Below are positions 1-7,313 of a stretch of DNA of 64,000 nt, piece by piece (position 1 is the first letter of the stretch; each line of letters opens with the position of its first letter). Below the pieces are notes generated by a model. The model did not search any database, had not been told where the DNA came from, and saw nothing but the letters and a program-made list of their open reading frames with translations. Source of the stretch: Hungatella effluvii (GTDB lineage: Bacteria > Bacillota > Clostridia > Lachnospirales > Lachnospiraceae); NCBI RefSeq assembly GCF_003201875.1, contig NZ_QJKD01000003.1, positions 310,001 to 374,000 of the forward strand, in the 5' to 3' direction. A program made the position numbers and the translations under genes.

Positions 1-1
1 G

Positions 2-472
2 CGCCAGCATTTCCTGGAACATAATTTTTTGAAAAAATTTGCAGATATTGCAAAAGAATACGAGATACCGCCAGGAATGATCGAGTTTGAGCTGACGGAA
101 TCCATCTTCTTTGACAACCGCCAGATTAATGTAGTAAAGGAAATGATCCGCCAGATGCATCAGCTTGGATTTTTATGTTCCCTGGACGATTTTGGATCGG
201 GATTCTCCTCGCTGGGTCTGCTCAAGGAATTCGATGTGGATACAATCAAGCTGGACCGCTCCTTCTTTGTTAATATGGCTGGTGAAAAGGCGAAAGATGT
301 GATTGCATGCCTCATCGAGCTGTCTAAAAAATTAAAGGTGCACACAGTGGCAGAGGGAATTGAGACAGATGAGATGGTGGAATACCTCCGTATGATCAAA
401 TGTGACATGGTACAGGGGTATATTTTTTCCAGACCGATTCCCATTTCAGAATTTGAAGAGCGTTACATATGA
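2..472 (+). CDS. EAL-domain c-di-GMP phosphodiesterase, C-terminal part
   Basis: The reading frame is open from the left edge, so only about 156 C-terminal residues are visible and the EAL signature itself lies outside the window. The visible part carries the later EAL-domain landmarks in order: ELTES (metal-binding Glu), DDFGSGFSSL, IKLDRSFF, VAEGIET and QGYIFSRPIP. These are the residues expected of an active phosphodiesterase that opens cyclic di-GMP. A TTG at position 29 is only an internal Leu codon. Sensor or GGDEF domains upstream cannot be judged. Domain assignment is firm; activity is inferred from intact motifs. Confidence 0.93.
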   Translation, partial: RQHFLEHNFLKKFADIAKEYEIPPGMIEFELTESIFFDNRQINVVKEMIRQMHQLGFLCSLDDFGSGFSSLGLLKEFDVDTIKLDRSFFVNMAGEKAKDVIACLIELSKKLKVHTVAEGIETDEMVEYLRMIKCDMVQGYIFSRPIPISEFEERYI

Positions 473-660
473 CGGCAGCGCAGCTTTCTGATCGGACTAC
501 CTGTCCCTTAGGATCAAATTAATATGAAGCGCGTTCTGTTCATATTCTGGTCATAATCTTTTTACATCCCGGTCAAACTATCTTCATATTTACCGGATAT
601 ACTTATAACATAAGAGAAAGATGCTTATGCCTTACATCAGATAAAATTTTTTTCATAATC

Positions 661-688
661 GCCGGTATTCTTACAGAAGGATACCGGC
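661..688 (+). terminator. Possible intrinsic terminator after the EAL gene
   Basis: GCCGGTAT and ATACCGGC form an 8-bp stem with a 12-nt loop. The first strong T-run lies about 20 nt further on, after a C-rich stretch, and the hairpin sits 190 nt past the EAL stop codon. Termination is therefore plausible but not typical. Confidence 0.4.
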
Positions 689-718
689 TCCTCCCTTTTA
701 TGGGGCTTTTTTTATGTC

Positions 719-898
719 TTACATCTGCTTTCGGACGATTTTGTATTCATCGGCAAACTGATAATGAGAACAGCCGCCGCTGTCGCCCCTTAAAAAGCGG
801 ATCATCTCATCTTCGTCCAAATCCATCTCACATACGTAGCATTCGTAGTCCTCGTCGTATGTATAATACATACAGCTTTCACAGTTCTTTCCTGACAT
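719..898 (-). CDS. DUF6472-like small Cys-rich acidic protein
   Basis: A protein of about 59 residues resembling the Clostridia DUF6472 family. It has a CxxC pair near the N-terminus (CESC), a second CYVC pair, a conserved acidic block DLDEDEM, and ends EYKIVRKQM. The four clustered cysteines suggest metal binding; no function is known. Start choice: AAGGGGAG ends directly against the first ATG (905-907), leaving no spacer, but lies 9 nt before the ATG at 896-898, so the shorter protein is preferred. It follows the acyltransferase gene on the same strand. Confidence 0.8.
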   Translation of the reverse strand: MSGKNCESCMYYTYDEDYECYVCEMDLDEDEMIRFLRGDSGGCSHYQFADEYKIVRKQM

Positions 899-917
899 CT
901 CGTGCATCTCCCCTTTA

Positions 918-959
918 TATTAATTCATCTTTATTGATTCATCTCTATTGATTCATTTT
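918..959. repeat. Three tandem 14-bp repeats
   Basis: Three consecutive near-identical 14-mers of the form TATTGATTCATCTC (918-931, 932-945, 946-959) lie between the acyltransferase stop and the ribosome-binding site of the small Cys-rich gene. This looks like replication slippage; no coding role is visible. Confidence 0.75.
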
Positions 960-980
960 CGTTGGTCCATTTCCCCTGCT

Positions 981-2018
981 TCATCTGCCACGATCCGTCT
1001 TAATTAAATTTTGCAGCCATCGAATCACCGTACTGTCCAAGATCCATGCGGCTGCAAAGGACAGAACCGCGGTCAGCAGCGTTGCACAGACAATGCGCGG
1101 AACGTAAAAATGTCTCACCACGGTTTGATCGACCAGCAATTCGGCTGCGGCCTTTAAAATCAGATAGTGGGCCAGATAGGCCGAATAGCTGTGGCGGCTC
1201 ATCCAGACAGCAGCTGTTCTGGCAGCCTTGCATTTTAAATTGCCGTAACACTCAAACAGCAAGAACACTGCCGCCGACATGGCGATCATGGTAGGCGCCA
1301 GATCGTGAATTCCCGGTACAAAGCCAGGCGTAAACCTTTTTTGCAGCAGTGTCAGAGCCAGCCCTACGATTCCTGCAAGGGCGAACCACTTAAAGTCCTC
1401 CTGTTTGAACAGCCTCTTCAGCGCATATCCCAGGACATAGTAGATCAGCCAGCCTTTAAACACCATATAATCGAGAATCTGATCCAGTCCGATGCCAAAT
1501 CCGCCGGCATAGTTGGTCAGTGTCTGGACTCCAAGGATGAGCAGAATAAAATATTTCAGTTCCTTATCATTCATTGCCTTCATCATACGGGCCAGAAATG
1601 GCGTACAGAGGTAGAGCGCTATGATCACATACATAAACCACATATGGTCCGCCATAGGCACTGTACCACTGAAAAAATCCCGCAGGAATTCCACCGGATA
1701 CTCCCACCAGGATAAGACCTCCTGGCTGCGGCTGACATAGAACAGATAGTAAAGGACCGAGAAAAAGAAAAACGGGATAACGATGACTTTTACCCGTTTC
1801 TTATAAAATTGCGTGATATCTCCGGTCGCCGAATCCAGAAGGAACAGACCGCTGAGCATAAAATATATTCCGACAAAACTGAGCAGAAGCGGCTGCATGA
1901 CTGCTGCAAACCACCACTGTTTATCATTAACAGAGACAGCCGGTATGGCATGGACCATAATGATGGCCAGCACCGCCACCGCCCTTAGAAAATCGTATTT
2001 TATCTCGCGTTCTTTCAA
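981..2018 (-). CDS. Acyltransferase family 3 membrane protein
   Basis: A 345-residue polytopic protein of the acyltransferase-3 (OafA/WecH-like) family, which transfers acetyl or other acyl groups to cell-surface glycans. The N-terminus shows the family pattern: YDFLRAVAVLAIIMVHA carries the conserved Arg and His. About ten hydrophobic helices follow. The start is TTG, preceded by GGAGG with a 7-nt gap. The acceptor is unknown and no polysaccharide cluster is adjacent, so the gene is probably a lone surface modifier. Confidence 0.85.
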   Translation of the reverse strand: MKEREIKYDFLRAVAVLAIIMVHAIPAVSVNDKQWWFAAVMQPLLLSFVGIYFMLSGLFLLDSATGDITQFYKKRVKVIVIPFFFFSVLYYLFYVSRSQEVLSWWEYPVEFLRDFFSGTVPMADHMWFMYVIIALYLCTPFLARMMKAMNDKELKYFILLILGVQTLTNYAGGFGIGLDQILDYMVFKGWLIYYVLGYALKRLFKQEDFKWFALAGIVGLALTLLQKRFTPGFVPGIHDLAPTMIAMSAAVFLLFECYGNLKCKAARTAAVWMSRHSYSAYLAHYLILKAAAELLVDQTVVRHFYVPRIVCATLLTAVLSFAAAWILDSTVIRWLQNLIKTDRGR

Positions 2019-2183
2019 ACTGATTCCTCCATTTCAATATCAAGTGCTCCTAGTATACCATAAACAGTAATTTCGTAAAAGACCTCATCAAATTGTTTCC
2101 TGCATCCGGCGAGGGCCAGGCCGTGAACCGGCTCAGCCCTCCTCTCCTGTAAATGTATTGCCTGTTTAGGGAATTGCCTCTGC

Positions 2184-2606
2184 TCACAGCATTTCGTGAA
2201 GTCTGGTCCGCAGCGTCTCCACACGGCGTATGGCTTCACTCACGTTGTCCGACGCCTCCCTGATTTTTGACTGGACCATCCAGTCTATGATCATTCCATC
2301 AAAGAAATAGTCGGCAAAATTAAGGAATTCCCCAATATCGATTTTGAAATCTGCCGGTATATCAATATCCATCAGTTCCCTGCGCAGGCTTCTTAAGCTG
2401 CGTCTGGCATCCTCCAGAGACGTTCTCGCATCATCGATCCTGGAGTGCTTGATCCAGGTAGTAAACATTCCGCCTCCCAGCATATCCCATATTCCCCAGC
2501 TGCCTGCGCTCGATAACGCGGTTTCGGCCTGCCTCAGATTCATGAGCACCCGGTTTGCGGCGGCAATCGCCTCTTCTACTTCCTGTTTTCTTCTCTCTTC
2601 TTCCAT
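2184..2606 (-). CDS. Conserved hypothetical alpha-helical protein, riboswitch-controlled
   Basis: A 140-residue, highly charged protein predicted to be mostly helical or coiled-coil. It contains a Gly-rich motif WGIWDMLGGGMFTTW flanked by long helices rich in Arg and Glu (residues 1-30, 55-80, 110-140). There is no signal peptide and no clear membrane helix. Similar unnamed Firmicutes proteins with a WGIWDMLGGG-type motif are recalled from memory; no function is known. The start has AAGGAG 7 nt upstream. Its leader carries a putative manganese (yybP-ykoY) riboswitch and terminator, which is the main clue to its role: expression may respond to Mn2+ status. Confidence 0.75.
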   Translation of the reverse strand: MEEERRKQEVEEAIAAANRVLMNLRQAETALSSAGSWGIWDMLGGGMFTTWIKHSRIDDARTSLEDARRSLRSLRRELMDIDIPADFKIDIGEFLNFADYFFDGMIIDWMVQSKIREASDNVSEAIRRVETLRTRLHEML

Positions 2607-2682
2607 ACTGATTCTCCTTCCTGTCTGACGACAACTAAAAGTTTTCGTGCGTGGCTGGAACTTCCTTTATAAAGAAAAGAAA

Positions 2683-2723
2683 AAGACTCTTACCGTGGTA
2701 GTTCCTGCCACAATAAAAGTCTT
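2683..2723 (-). terminator. Riboswitch-controlled intrinsic terminator
   Basis: On the minus strand AAGACT pairs with AGTCTT around an inner GTGG/CCAC hairpin and is followed by TTTTTCTTTTC. Its 5' arm contains the 3' strand of the aptamer P1 helix (2712-2719), so terminator and aptamer exclude one another. That is the layout of a transcriptional switch. Confidence 0.75.
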
Positions 2724-2811
2724 GCACATTTCATTTTATACGGGTGTTTATATAAACACCAAGAAGACGATTTAAAATCCATCGGATGATGGTTCGCTAC
2801 TCCCTTTTATT
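2712..2811 (-). ncRNA. yybP-ykoY (Mn2+) riboswitch aptamer, candidate
   Basis: P1 is AATAAAAG (2804-2811) paired with CTTTTATT (2712-2719). Inside P1 the 5' side reads GGGAGTAGC and the 3' side GCAAGAC, matching the conserved strands of the yybP-ykoY family as remembered from the Lactococcus lactis example. A CCATC/GATGG hairpin, an ATTTTA/TAAAAT helix with a TCGTC-containing internal loop, and a GGTGTTT/AAACACC hairpin follow in the expected order. Members of this class sense Mn2+ and usually turn genes on; here ligand-stabilised P1 would block the terminator at 2683-2723. Identification is by eye. Confidence 0.75.
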
Positions 2812-2847
2812 GAAAGATAATATATCATATTTTTACAATTTTGTCAA

Positions 2848-3330
2848 CTAATTCACGTTTCTTTCAGCGCTTCTTTTCAGCGTTTCTTTCAAAACCATCA
2901 CTTTCTCTCCATGGACATCGGTCTCTCCGTTAAATCGGAATCCGAATTTCTCATAGAGGTGGATTGCCCCCTGATTTTCTTCGACTACGCTTAAGTAAAT
3001 CTTCCTTCTGTGGTATTCGCTTCTCAGCTTCTCGATCATCATCGGGAGTACGATGTGGCCATAGCCATGGCCCTGATAATCCCGGTCGATCAGCAGCCGG
3101 TCCAGCCAGACACGGCCTAATGGCAGATACTGCCAGAAATAACCGTACATGGAGAAGCCTACCAGCTGTTCTCCGTCATAGATGCCTACCGGACGCCAGC
3201 ATTTCTCTTCCGCTGCCTCCTTTAAGCATTGTTCGGGACTTTCCACAAATCCCTTTTGTGTTTCGTGAATTTTGAGAGCCAGTACCGCCTCACGGTTCTT
3301 GTCATTTACCGGCTCAACATGGATATACAT
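2848..3330 (-). CDS. GNAT acetyltransferase, BltD-like
   Basis: A GNAT-fold N-acetyltransferase of about 160 residues resembling the spermine/spermidine acetyltransferase BltD. Visible features are the acceptor-side QKGFVESPEQCL segment, the RVWLDRLLID strand, the acetyl-CoA loop YQGHGYG, and the C-terminal EENQGAIHLYEKFGF motif. The ATG at 3328-3330 is preferred over one at 3393 because GAAGGGG lies just upstream of it. Polyamine specificity is inferred from similarity only. Confidence 0.85.
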   Translation of the reverse strand: MYIHVEPVNDKNREAVLALKIHETQKGFVESPEQCLKEAAEEKCWRPVGIYDGEQLVGFSMYGYFWQYLPLGRVWLDRLLIDRDYQGHGYGHIVLPMMIEKLRSEYHRRKIYLSVVEENQGAIHLYEKFGFRFNGETDVHGEKVMVLKETLKRSAERNVN

Positions 3331-3431
3331 GATTCCCCTTCTTTCTTTATTTTGGCTTTGCCTTTTCCTATCATAAACTATCTGGTAACCCAATAGTCAA
3401 TAGCTTTTGCCTGTTTTTCTGCTTTCGGTAT

Positions 3432-3914
3432 CTACCAGCTGCGTACTCCCTGTATGTGCAGAAAGCGGGATTTCACGTATAAATAGGAATCAAGAGGGCG
3501 CATATAAGCGTCAAAGCTGTGCGCCGCCACGTAAATGCGGCCGCCCGTGACCGCGACGATTACCGGACTGTGATAAAAACCGTTGGCATTGCCCAACTGT
3601 ACAAGATCTCCCGGCTGTACACCGTCCTGACCGGTTTCTGCCGCGTACGGACCAACCGACTTGTTATTTACCAGAAAATTGTAAAGATACTGCACTCCCG
3701 TCCAGCTCGGCGTCCTGTCTGTGCTGCTGTTATAATACCAACCCATCACCGGCGTATAGTTCATGACCCCGCTCCCCGCGTAAATACACTGTGAGGCGAA
3801 ATTCGTGCAGTCTCCTCCAAAATGCTCAAAGTCCAAATACCGTGGATTTCTGCCCATGGCCCATTTCTTTGCATATTCCAGTGCCGCGTCCCGCCGATAG
3901 CCTGTTTCTTTCAT
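3432..3914 (-). CDS. Amidase-domain (Amidase_6, NlpC/P60-like fold) protein
   Basis: A 160-residue protein carrying the putative amidase domain found in Firmicutes. The likely catalytic Cys lies in GGDCTNFASQC and the His in FYHSPVI, with PGDLVQLG between them, as in papain-like CHAP/NlpC folds. It has no signal peptide and starts directly at the amidase domain (YRRDAALEYAKKWA), so the usual N-terminal export region is absent. The Shine-Dalgarno sequence is weak. Possible roles are cytoplasmic hydrolysis or release of a cell-wall amidase. Confidence 0.85.
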   Translation of the reverse strand: MKETGYRRDAALEYAKKWAMGRNPRYLDFEHFGGDCTNFASQCIYAGSGVMNYTPVMGWYYNSSTDRTPSWTGVQYLYNFLVNNKSVGPYAAETGQDGVQPGDLVQLGNANGFYHSPVIVAVTGGRIYVAAHSFDAYMRPLDSYLYVKSRFLHIQGVRSW

Positions 3915-4065
3915 ATTTTTTTACCCGATTTTGATCTTTACAATATAATATGAAACATAATATGAAACGAGTAACGAAAAGTCCTCAAACAGGAGATTCG
4001 ATTATACGGAGGACCTGGGTGTTTCCATAACGGTATTGCCTGTTATCATGAACTATAAAAAGAAA

Positions 4066-4094
4066 CACAGGAGGCAGAATCATCTGCCCCTGTG
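4066..4094 (-). terminator. Intrinsic terminator of yjdF
   Basis: CACAGG-GGCAGA pairs with TCTGCC-CCTGTG around a 4-nt loop; on the minus strand it is followed by TTTCTTTTT. It overlaps the end of the yjdF reading frame. Confidence 0.8.
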
Positions 4095-4496
4095 CTTCTC
4101 CTTCCGTTTCTGCTGTTTTAATTCGAATCTGGCTTCCTTTTCCGCTTCTTTCTGCTCGCGGGTCCGGACCTTCCGTTCCTCCTTCAGCTGCTCATGCTGC
4201 AGGCTTAAGGCCTGCTGCGACTTCGTTCCGATGCCGGAGACCGCCGTCTGCATCCTGGCCTCCCGCTGCCTGCGCTTCGGGTTGGTATGTTCTTTTTTTG
4301 CCTCAGCTTTCACGGCCGGACTGAATCGCAGCCGATAATAATTCTTAAGGAGCCAGTCATATACCTCGTAATCCTTCGGCTCCATACCGAAGGTGATCTT
4401 ACATACTTCCATCGTTCCGTCCGAAATCCTTTCCACGATTCCGATCCAGAACGGGTCCTCAAAAAATACCCGAAAGGTCAGCGATACTTTGTCCAT
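4080..4496 (-). CDS. yjdF: YjdF family protein (DUF2992)
   Basis: A 138-residue YjdF-family protein. The N-terminal half is a globular domain beginning VSLTFRVFFEDPFWIGIVER, and the C-terminal half is a very basic/acidic helical tail rich in Lys, Arg, Glu and Gln. The family's biochemical role is unknown, but it is commonly controlled by the yjdF riboswitch, which binds azaaromatic compounds, pointing to a response to toxic aromatic heterocycles. TAAGGAGG lies 8 nt upstream of the ATG. The leader at 4505-4612 is a good candidate for that riboswitch. Confidence 0.88.
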   Translation of the reverse strand: MDKVSLTFRVFFEDPFWIGIVERISDGTMEVCKITFGMEPKDYEVYDWLLKNYYRLRFSPAVKAEAKKEHTNPKRRQREARMQTAVSGIGTKSQQALSLQHEQLKEERKVRTREQKEAEKEARFELKQQKRKEKHRGR

Positions 4497-4504
4497 AATG
4501 ATAT

Positions 4505-4612
4505 CCTCCTTACATGATTCATAATAGACAAAGAACGGACGACCTAAGGAGGAAGGTTACTGACAGCGGTTTCACGAATATTGTCCGCTGCGCCCGGACT
4601 ACCTACCGGGCT
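4505..4612 (-). ncRNA. yjdF riboswitch with Shine-Dalgarno switch, candidate
   Basis: The yjdF leader contains a GCCCGG/CCGGGC helix (4592-4597 with 4606-4611) and a CAGCGG/CCGCTG helix (4564-4569 with 4585-4590). The strand at 4545-4552 reads CCTCCTTA on the minus strand, the exact 8-nt complement of the ribosome-binding site TAAGGAGG at 4505-4512. Pairing would hide the start; folding of the aptamer around the anti-SD would free it. This fits translational activation. Class assignment rests on the downstream gene and helix arrangement, not on a covariance search. Confidence 0.7.
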
Positions 4613-4648
4613 GTGTTTTTATCTTTGTATTTACTTTACATTACCATT

Positions 4649-5163
4649 TTACCATATTGGTCCAGATATTTCCAGACCATTTAAAAGAATACGATCGGCC
4701 AACTGCATATAATGCTTATAAAGAGCTTCAAACCGTTTGGACGCAGATGTTTTCCACGGTTTGCGCTTACCGCAGAAATGCAGGATGGCCGTATTTTTCA
4801 CAATCCAGTCCATGTCATAGACTCCGCTGCTTTTTAGCAAATATTCAGAATAATCCCTGGCATCATAATTCCATATGGCATCATCCACCTGCGCAGTCTG
4901 GCTCCCACAATGAGCGAAGCGGATTAATGACGAGAATATCCGGATCAAGATACAGTATCTTTTCAAGCGGTTCAGGGAGTAAATGTGGAGCAAGCAGCCG
5001 ATAGTACATCTCCTGGGGATACCTTTTGGAAACCGGAGCCTTCTCGAACATCTGCCGTCCAGCCACAACTGCTGTTATGGATATTCCCAGCCGTCCGCAG
5101 TATTCTTCCAGTTTTTGTAAATCTGCCGGCAAAAACAAGCACATCAATTCTGTTACTCTGCAT
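4649..5163 (-). pseudogene. Glycosyltransferase family 8 pseudogene
   Basis: Two out-of-frame pieces of a GT8 glycosyltransferase. The first (frame ending at 4881) has LFLPADLQKLEEYCGRLGI, YPQEMYYRLLAPHLLPE and the metal-binding LYLDPDILVINPL (DxD motif). The second (ending at 4649) has the family C-terminus with DMDWIVKNTAILHFCG and KPWK. About 100 residues of the catalytic core between them are missing, with a frame change near 4890. The start context AGGAGG-ATATTT-ATG at 5161-5163 is intact, but its frame differs from the GT8 frame, so at least two lesions exist. Not expected to be functional. Confidence 0.82.
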
Positions 5164-5209
5164 AAATATCCTCCTGTTTGACCTTACATCAGGTATTTTA
5201 TTTAATTTT

Positions 5210-6499
5210 TTATAAAAAACTGCCTGCCGCCAAATAAACACCTGCCAGAAACGCCTCCGGAAGGATACTGAAGCCTGCAGGGAAAGGCTGTTCTTTCTGT
5301 GTCCGAACCGTATCTGCAATCACACGGCCTGCCAAAATTGCCCTGGAACGTCTGTCAGCCAATGACCTGGCGCTTTCATACAGAGTATCCGCGAAACATA
5401 ATTCTCCCTTCTCTTCCTGTTCCGGAATCAGGAATTCCTGAACTTGTCTTTGAAGCTGCTCCTGCCAGATTCCGTATGAATAAATCGTCTCACTGCTAAG
5501 GCCGAATACTTCCCCGGCCACCTCGGCACATACCAGCGCGGTTGTTCCTTCATCCGGTTCCAGAACTCCATGCTCCTCGAAAATCTTTTCCAGCTGTCTT
5601 AAGTACAATTGATCCAGAACGAATCCTGCGCTGCCCTTTTCGAGTAATGATCTAAGCGGAAGATAACCGCCCATCTGTTCTGCCGCAGAATTTCCAAAGC
5701 CGCGCATAAAAGTGAAAGCACAGCCTTCATAAACCTGAAAACTCTTTAACGCATCCAGATAACCAAGACGGATATTTCGCTGCATTACAGTATGGTCAAA
5801 TACCAGTGTAGGGCCGAGATTCCAATAACACCGGATATATGTCAGGCGTTTTGCAAGCGCAAGCGCCTCCTTCTTAACCACTCCAAAGGCTTCCAGATCT
5901 ACGGCTATGATGTGGCCTGCCCCCTTTTCCAATGCCATCTTCACAGGAAGATTATCGTGATACGCGCCATCCAGATACCTTACGTCATCAATTCGATGCG
6001 GTTTAAACGCAGGATAGATGGAGGCGCTGGCAATAATATAGTCAATCAGTTTCCCACAGGGAATATCCTCTCTGAATAGTTCGCAGGGAATATTTCTATC
6101 CATATCTATGGTAACAAGTCCGTACTCGATCTCAGACTTACGTATTCGTTCTTCATCAATAAACGAGCCAAGCGTCTGCCTCAGAGGATTTGTATCCGTG
6201 CCGCCGTTCTTTACAAAATTTAAGACAAAGGTCTGATATGTCTGCCAAACTTTTTTCTTCAATGGATGTTCATCGTTGACCGGTACATCCATGACCTGAG
6301 CGGTCTCAATCTGATTCCACAGAAAAATTGCTTTCTCATAATCCCCCTGTGCGATCATTGCGCCGTTGACTGCGCCGATAGATGTACCTGTCACCACATG
6401 TATATCAATCCCCAGTTCCCGCAGGGCCTTCCATACCCCCATTTCATAGGAACCACGGGAACCTCCTCCCCCCAGTACGAAAGCCGTTTTATCACTCAA
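5210..6499 (-). CDS. Patatin-like phospholipase family protein
   Basis: A 429-residue patatin-family serine hydrolase. The oxyanion loop GGGGSRGSYEMG is near residue 10, the nucleophile elbow GTSIG near residues 38-42, and the catalytic Asp in LDGAYHDNLPV near residue 177, so the Ser-Asp dyad is complete. The C-terminal 200 residues are family-variable. The likely reaction is acyl-ester hydrolysis of membrane lipids. The start is TTG with GGAGGTG six nt upstream. It lies 42 nt downstream of a MarR-family gene and is probably co-transcribed with and controlled by it. Confidence 0.9.
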   Translation of the reverse strand: MSDKTAFVLGGGGSRGSYEMGVWKALRELGIDIHVVTGTSIGAVNGAMIAQGDYEKAIFLWNQIETAQVMDVPVNDEHPLKKKVWQTYQTFVLNFVKNGGTDTNPLRQTLGSFIDEERIRKSEIEYGLVTIDMDRNIPCELFREDIPCGKLIDYIIASASIYPAFKPHRIDDVRYLDGAYHDNLPVKMALEKGAGHIIAVDLEAFGVVKKEALALAKRLTYIRCYWNLGPTLVFDHTVMQRNIRLGYLDALKSFQVYEGCAFTFMRGFGNSAAEQMGGYLPLRSLLEKGSAGFVLDQLYLRQLEKIFEEHGVLEPDEGTTALVCAEVAGEVFGLSSETIYSYGIWQEQLQRQVQEFLIPEQEEKGELCFADTLYESARSLADRRSRAILAGRVIADTVRTQKEQPFPAGFSILPEAFLAGVYLAAGSFL

Positions 6500-6541
6500 G
6501 CGCTCACCTCCATCTGATTTTTCCTGCCAATACTTCCAGCT

Positions 6542-7057
6542 TCATTCCAATGCCGCCAGCTCACGAAGTTCTTCCCTAAAGCATCCGATATACTTGCCTA
6601 ATAAAGAAATGCATATCTGACGTTCCTGCTCCGACAGCCTGACAAAGGTCCGGTACTCCGCTGCAAATACAGGCTGTACGATGCCTTCAACATAACTTTT
6701 ACCGCTGTCCGTTAATCGTAACAGCTTCCGGTTCCGTGTCCCGGGAACTGCTTCCAGTTTGACAAACTTTTTTTTCACCATATTTGCAACAGCTGAATTA
6801 ACCGTCTGCTTCGGTAATGACCACATCTCACAGATATCCTGCTGCGAATATTCCTCCCCCATCACAAACAGGGTATACCACACCCAAAATTCATTATCAG
6901 AAATTCCCAGCCTGGCGGCAGCCTGATGGTAAATTCCGGTCAGTTCTTTTATCTGCTGGTTCAAAGTTTCCAACTGCTGCTTAATCTGCTGCTCCGGCTG
7001 CCAGCCTGTTTGCTGTTCTATCTGTTTCTCTGTCTCTTGTCTTATCTGTTCATTCAT
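6542..7057 (-). CDS. MarR-family transcriptional regulator
   Basis: A winged-helix MarR-type repressor of about 171 residues. The first 30 residues are Gln/Glu-rich, followed by the DNA-binding core (ISDNEFWVWYTLF, QQDICEMWSLPKQTVNSAVANMVKKKFV) and the wing with NRKLLRLTDSGKSY. The start at 7057 has AGGGG upstream; further ATGs at 7111 and 7123 lack a usable ribosome-binding site. It is the first gene of a two-gene unit with the patatin, and its promoter carries two copies of an inverted repeat that probably is its own operator. Confidence 0.88.
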   Translation of the reverse strand: MNEQIRQETEKQIEQQTGWQPEQQIKQQLETLNQQIKELTGIYHQAAARLGISDNEFWVWYTLFVMGEEYSQQDICEMWSLPKQTVNSAVANMVKKKFVKLEAVPGTRNRKLLRLTDSGKSYVEGIVQPVFAAEYRTFVRLSEQERQICISLLGKYIGCFREELRELAALE

Positions 7058-7148
7058 ACACAATTTTCCCCTGTCTACTAAGTGAGCCCAAATGCTGACT
7101 GAAAAATCCATTTCTCCAGACATGAAAATTAATTAAGGCGCTTTATGT

Positions 7149-7197
7149 GTCCGATTTCGGATATATAAAGTATAGTCCGATTTCAGACTCTTGTCAA
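7149..7197 (-). promoter_or_regulatory. Promoter of the marR-patatin unit with two operator copies
   Basis: On the minus strand the -35 TTGACA (7192-7197) and -10 TATACT (7169-7174) are 17 bp apart. Two related inverted repeats, GTCCGATTTCGGA (7149-7161) and GTCCGATTTCAGAC (7175-7188), lie after the -10 and within the spacer. This placement suits autorepression by the MarR protein. Confidence 0.8.
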
Positions 7198-7230
7198 TAG
7201 ATAAATTCCATCTTTACTGTATAAGACAAA

Positions 7231-7258
7231 AGGCTGGACCTCAAAAAAAGTCCAGCCT
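7231..7258 (-). terminator. Intrinsic terminator of the purine permease gene
   Basis: AGGCTGGAC and GTCCAGCCT form a perfect 9-bp stem followed on the minus strand by TTTTGTCTT, 55 nt past the permease stop. Confidence 0.7.
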
Positions 7259-7313
7259 GCTGCGTATTGACTGCTGATCCTGGTAAAAATGCGTTTTAAA
7301 CCGCAAACCAGTC

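Noticed and set aside
2683-2811. T-box leader
   Set aside because: GTAGCGAACC and an ACTACCACGG string resemble T-box parts, but there is no GGTGGNACC core, no synthetase or amino-acid gene follows, and the P1-enclosed GGGAGTAGC/GCAAGAC pair fits yybP-ykoY better.
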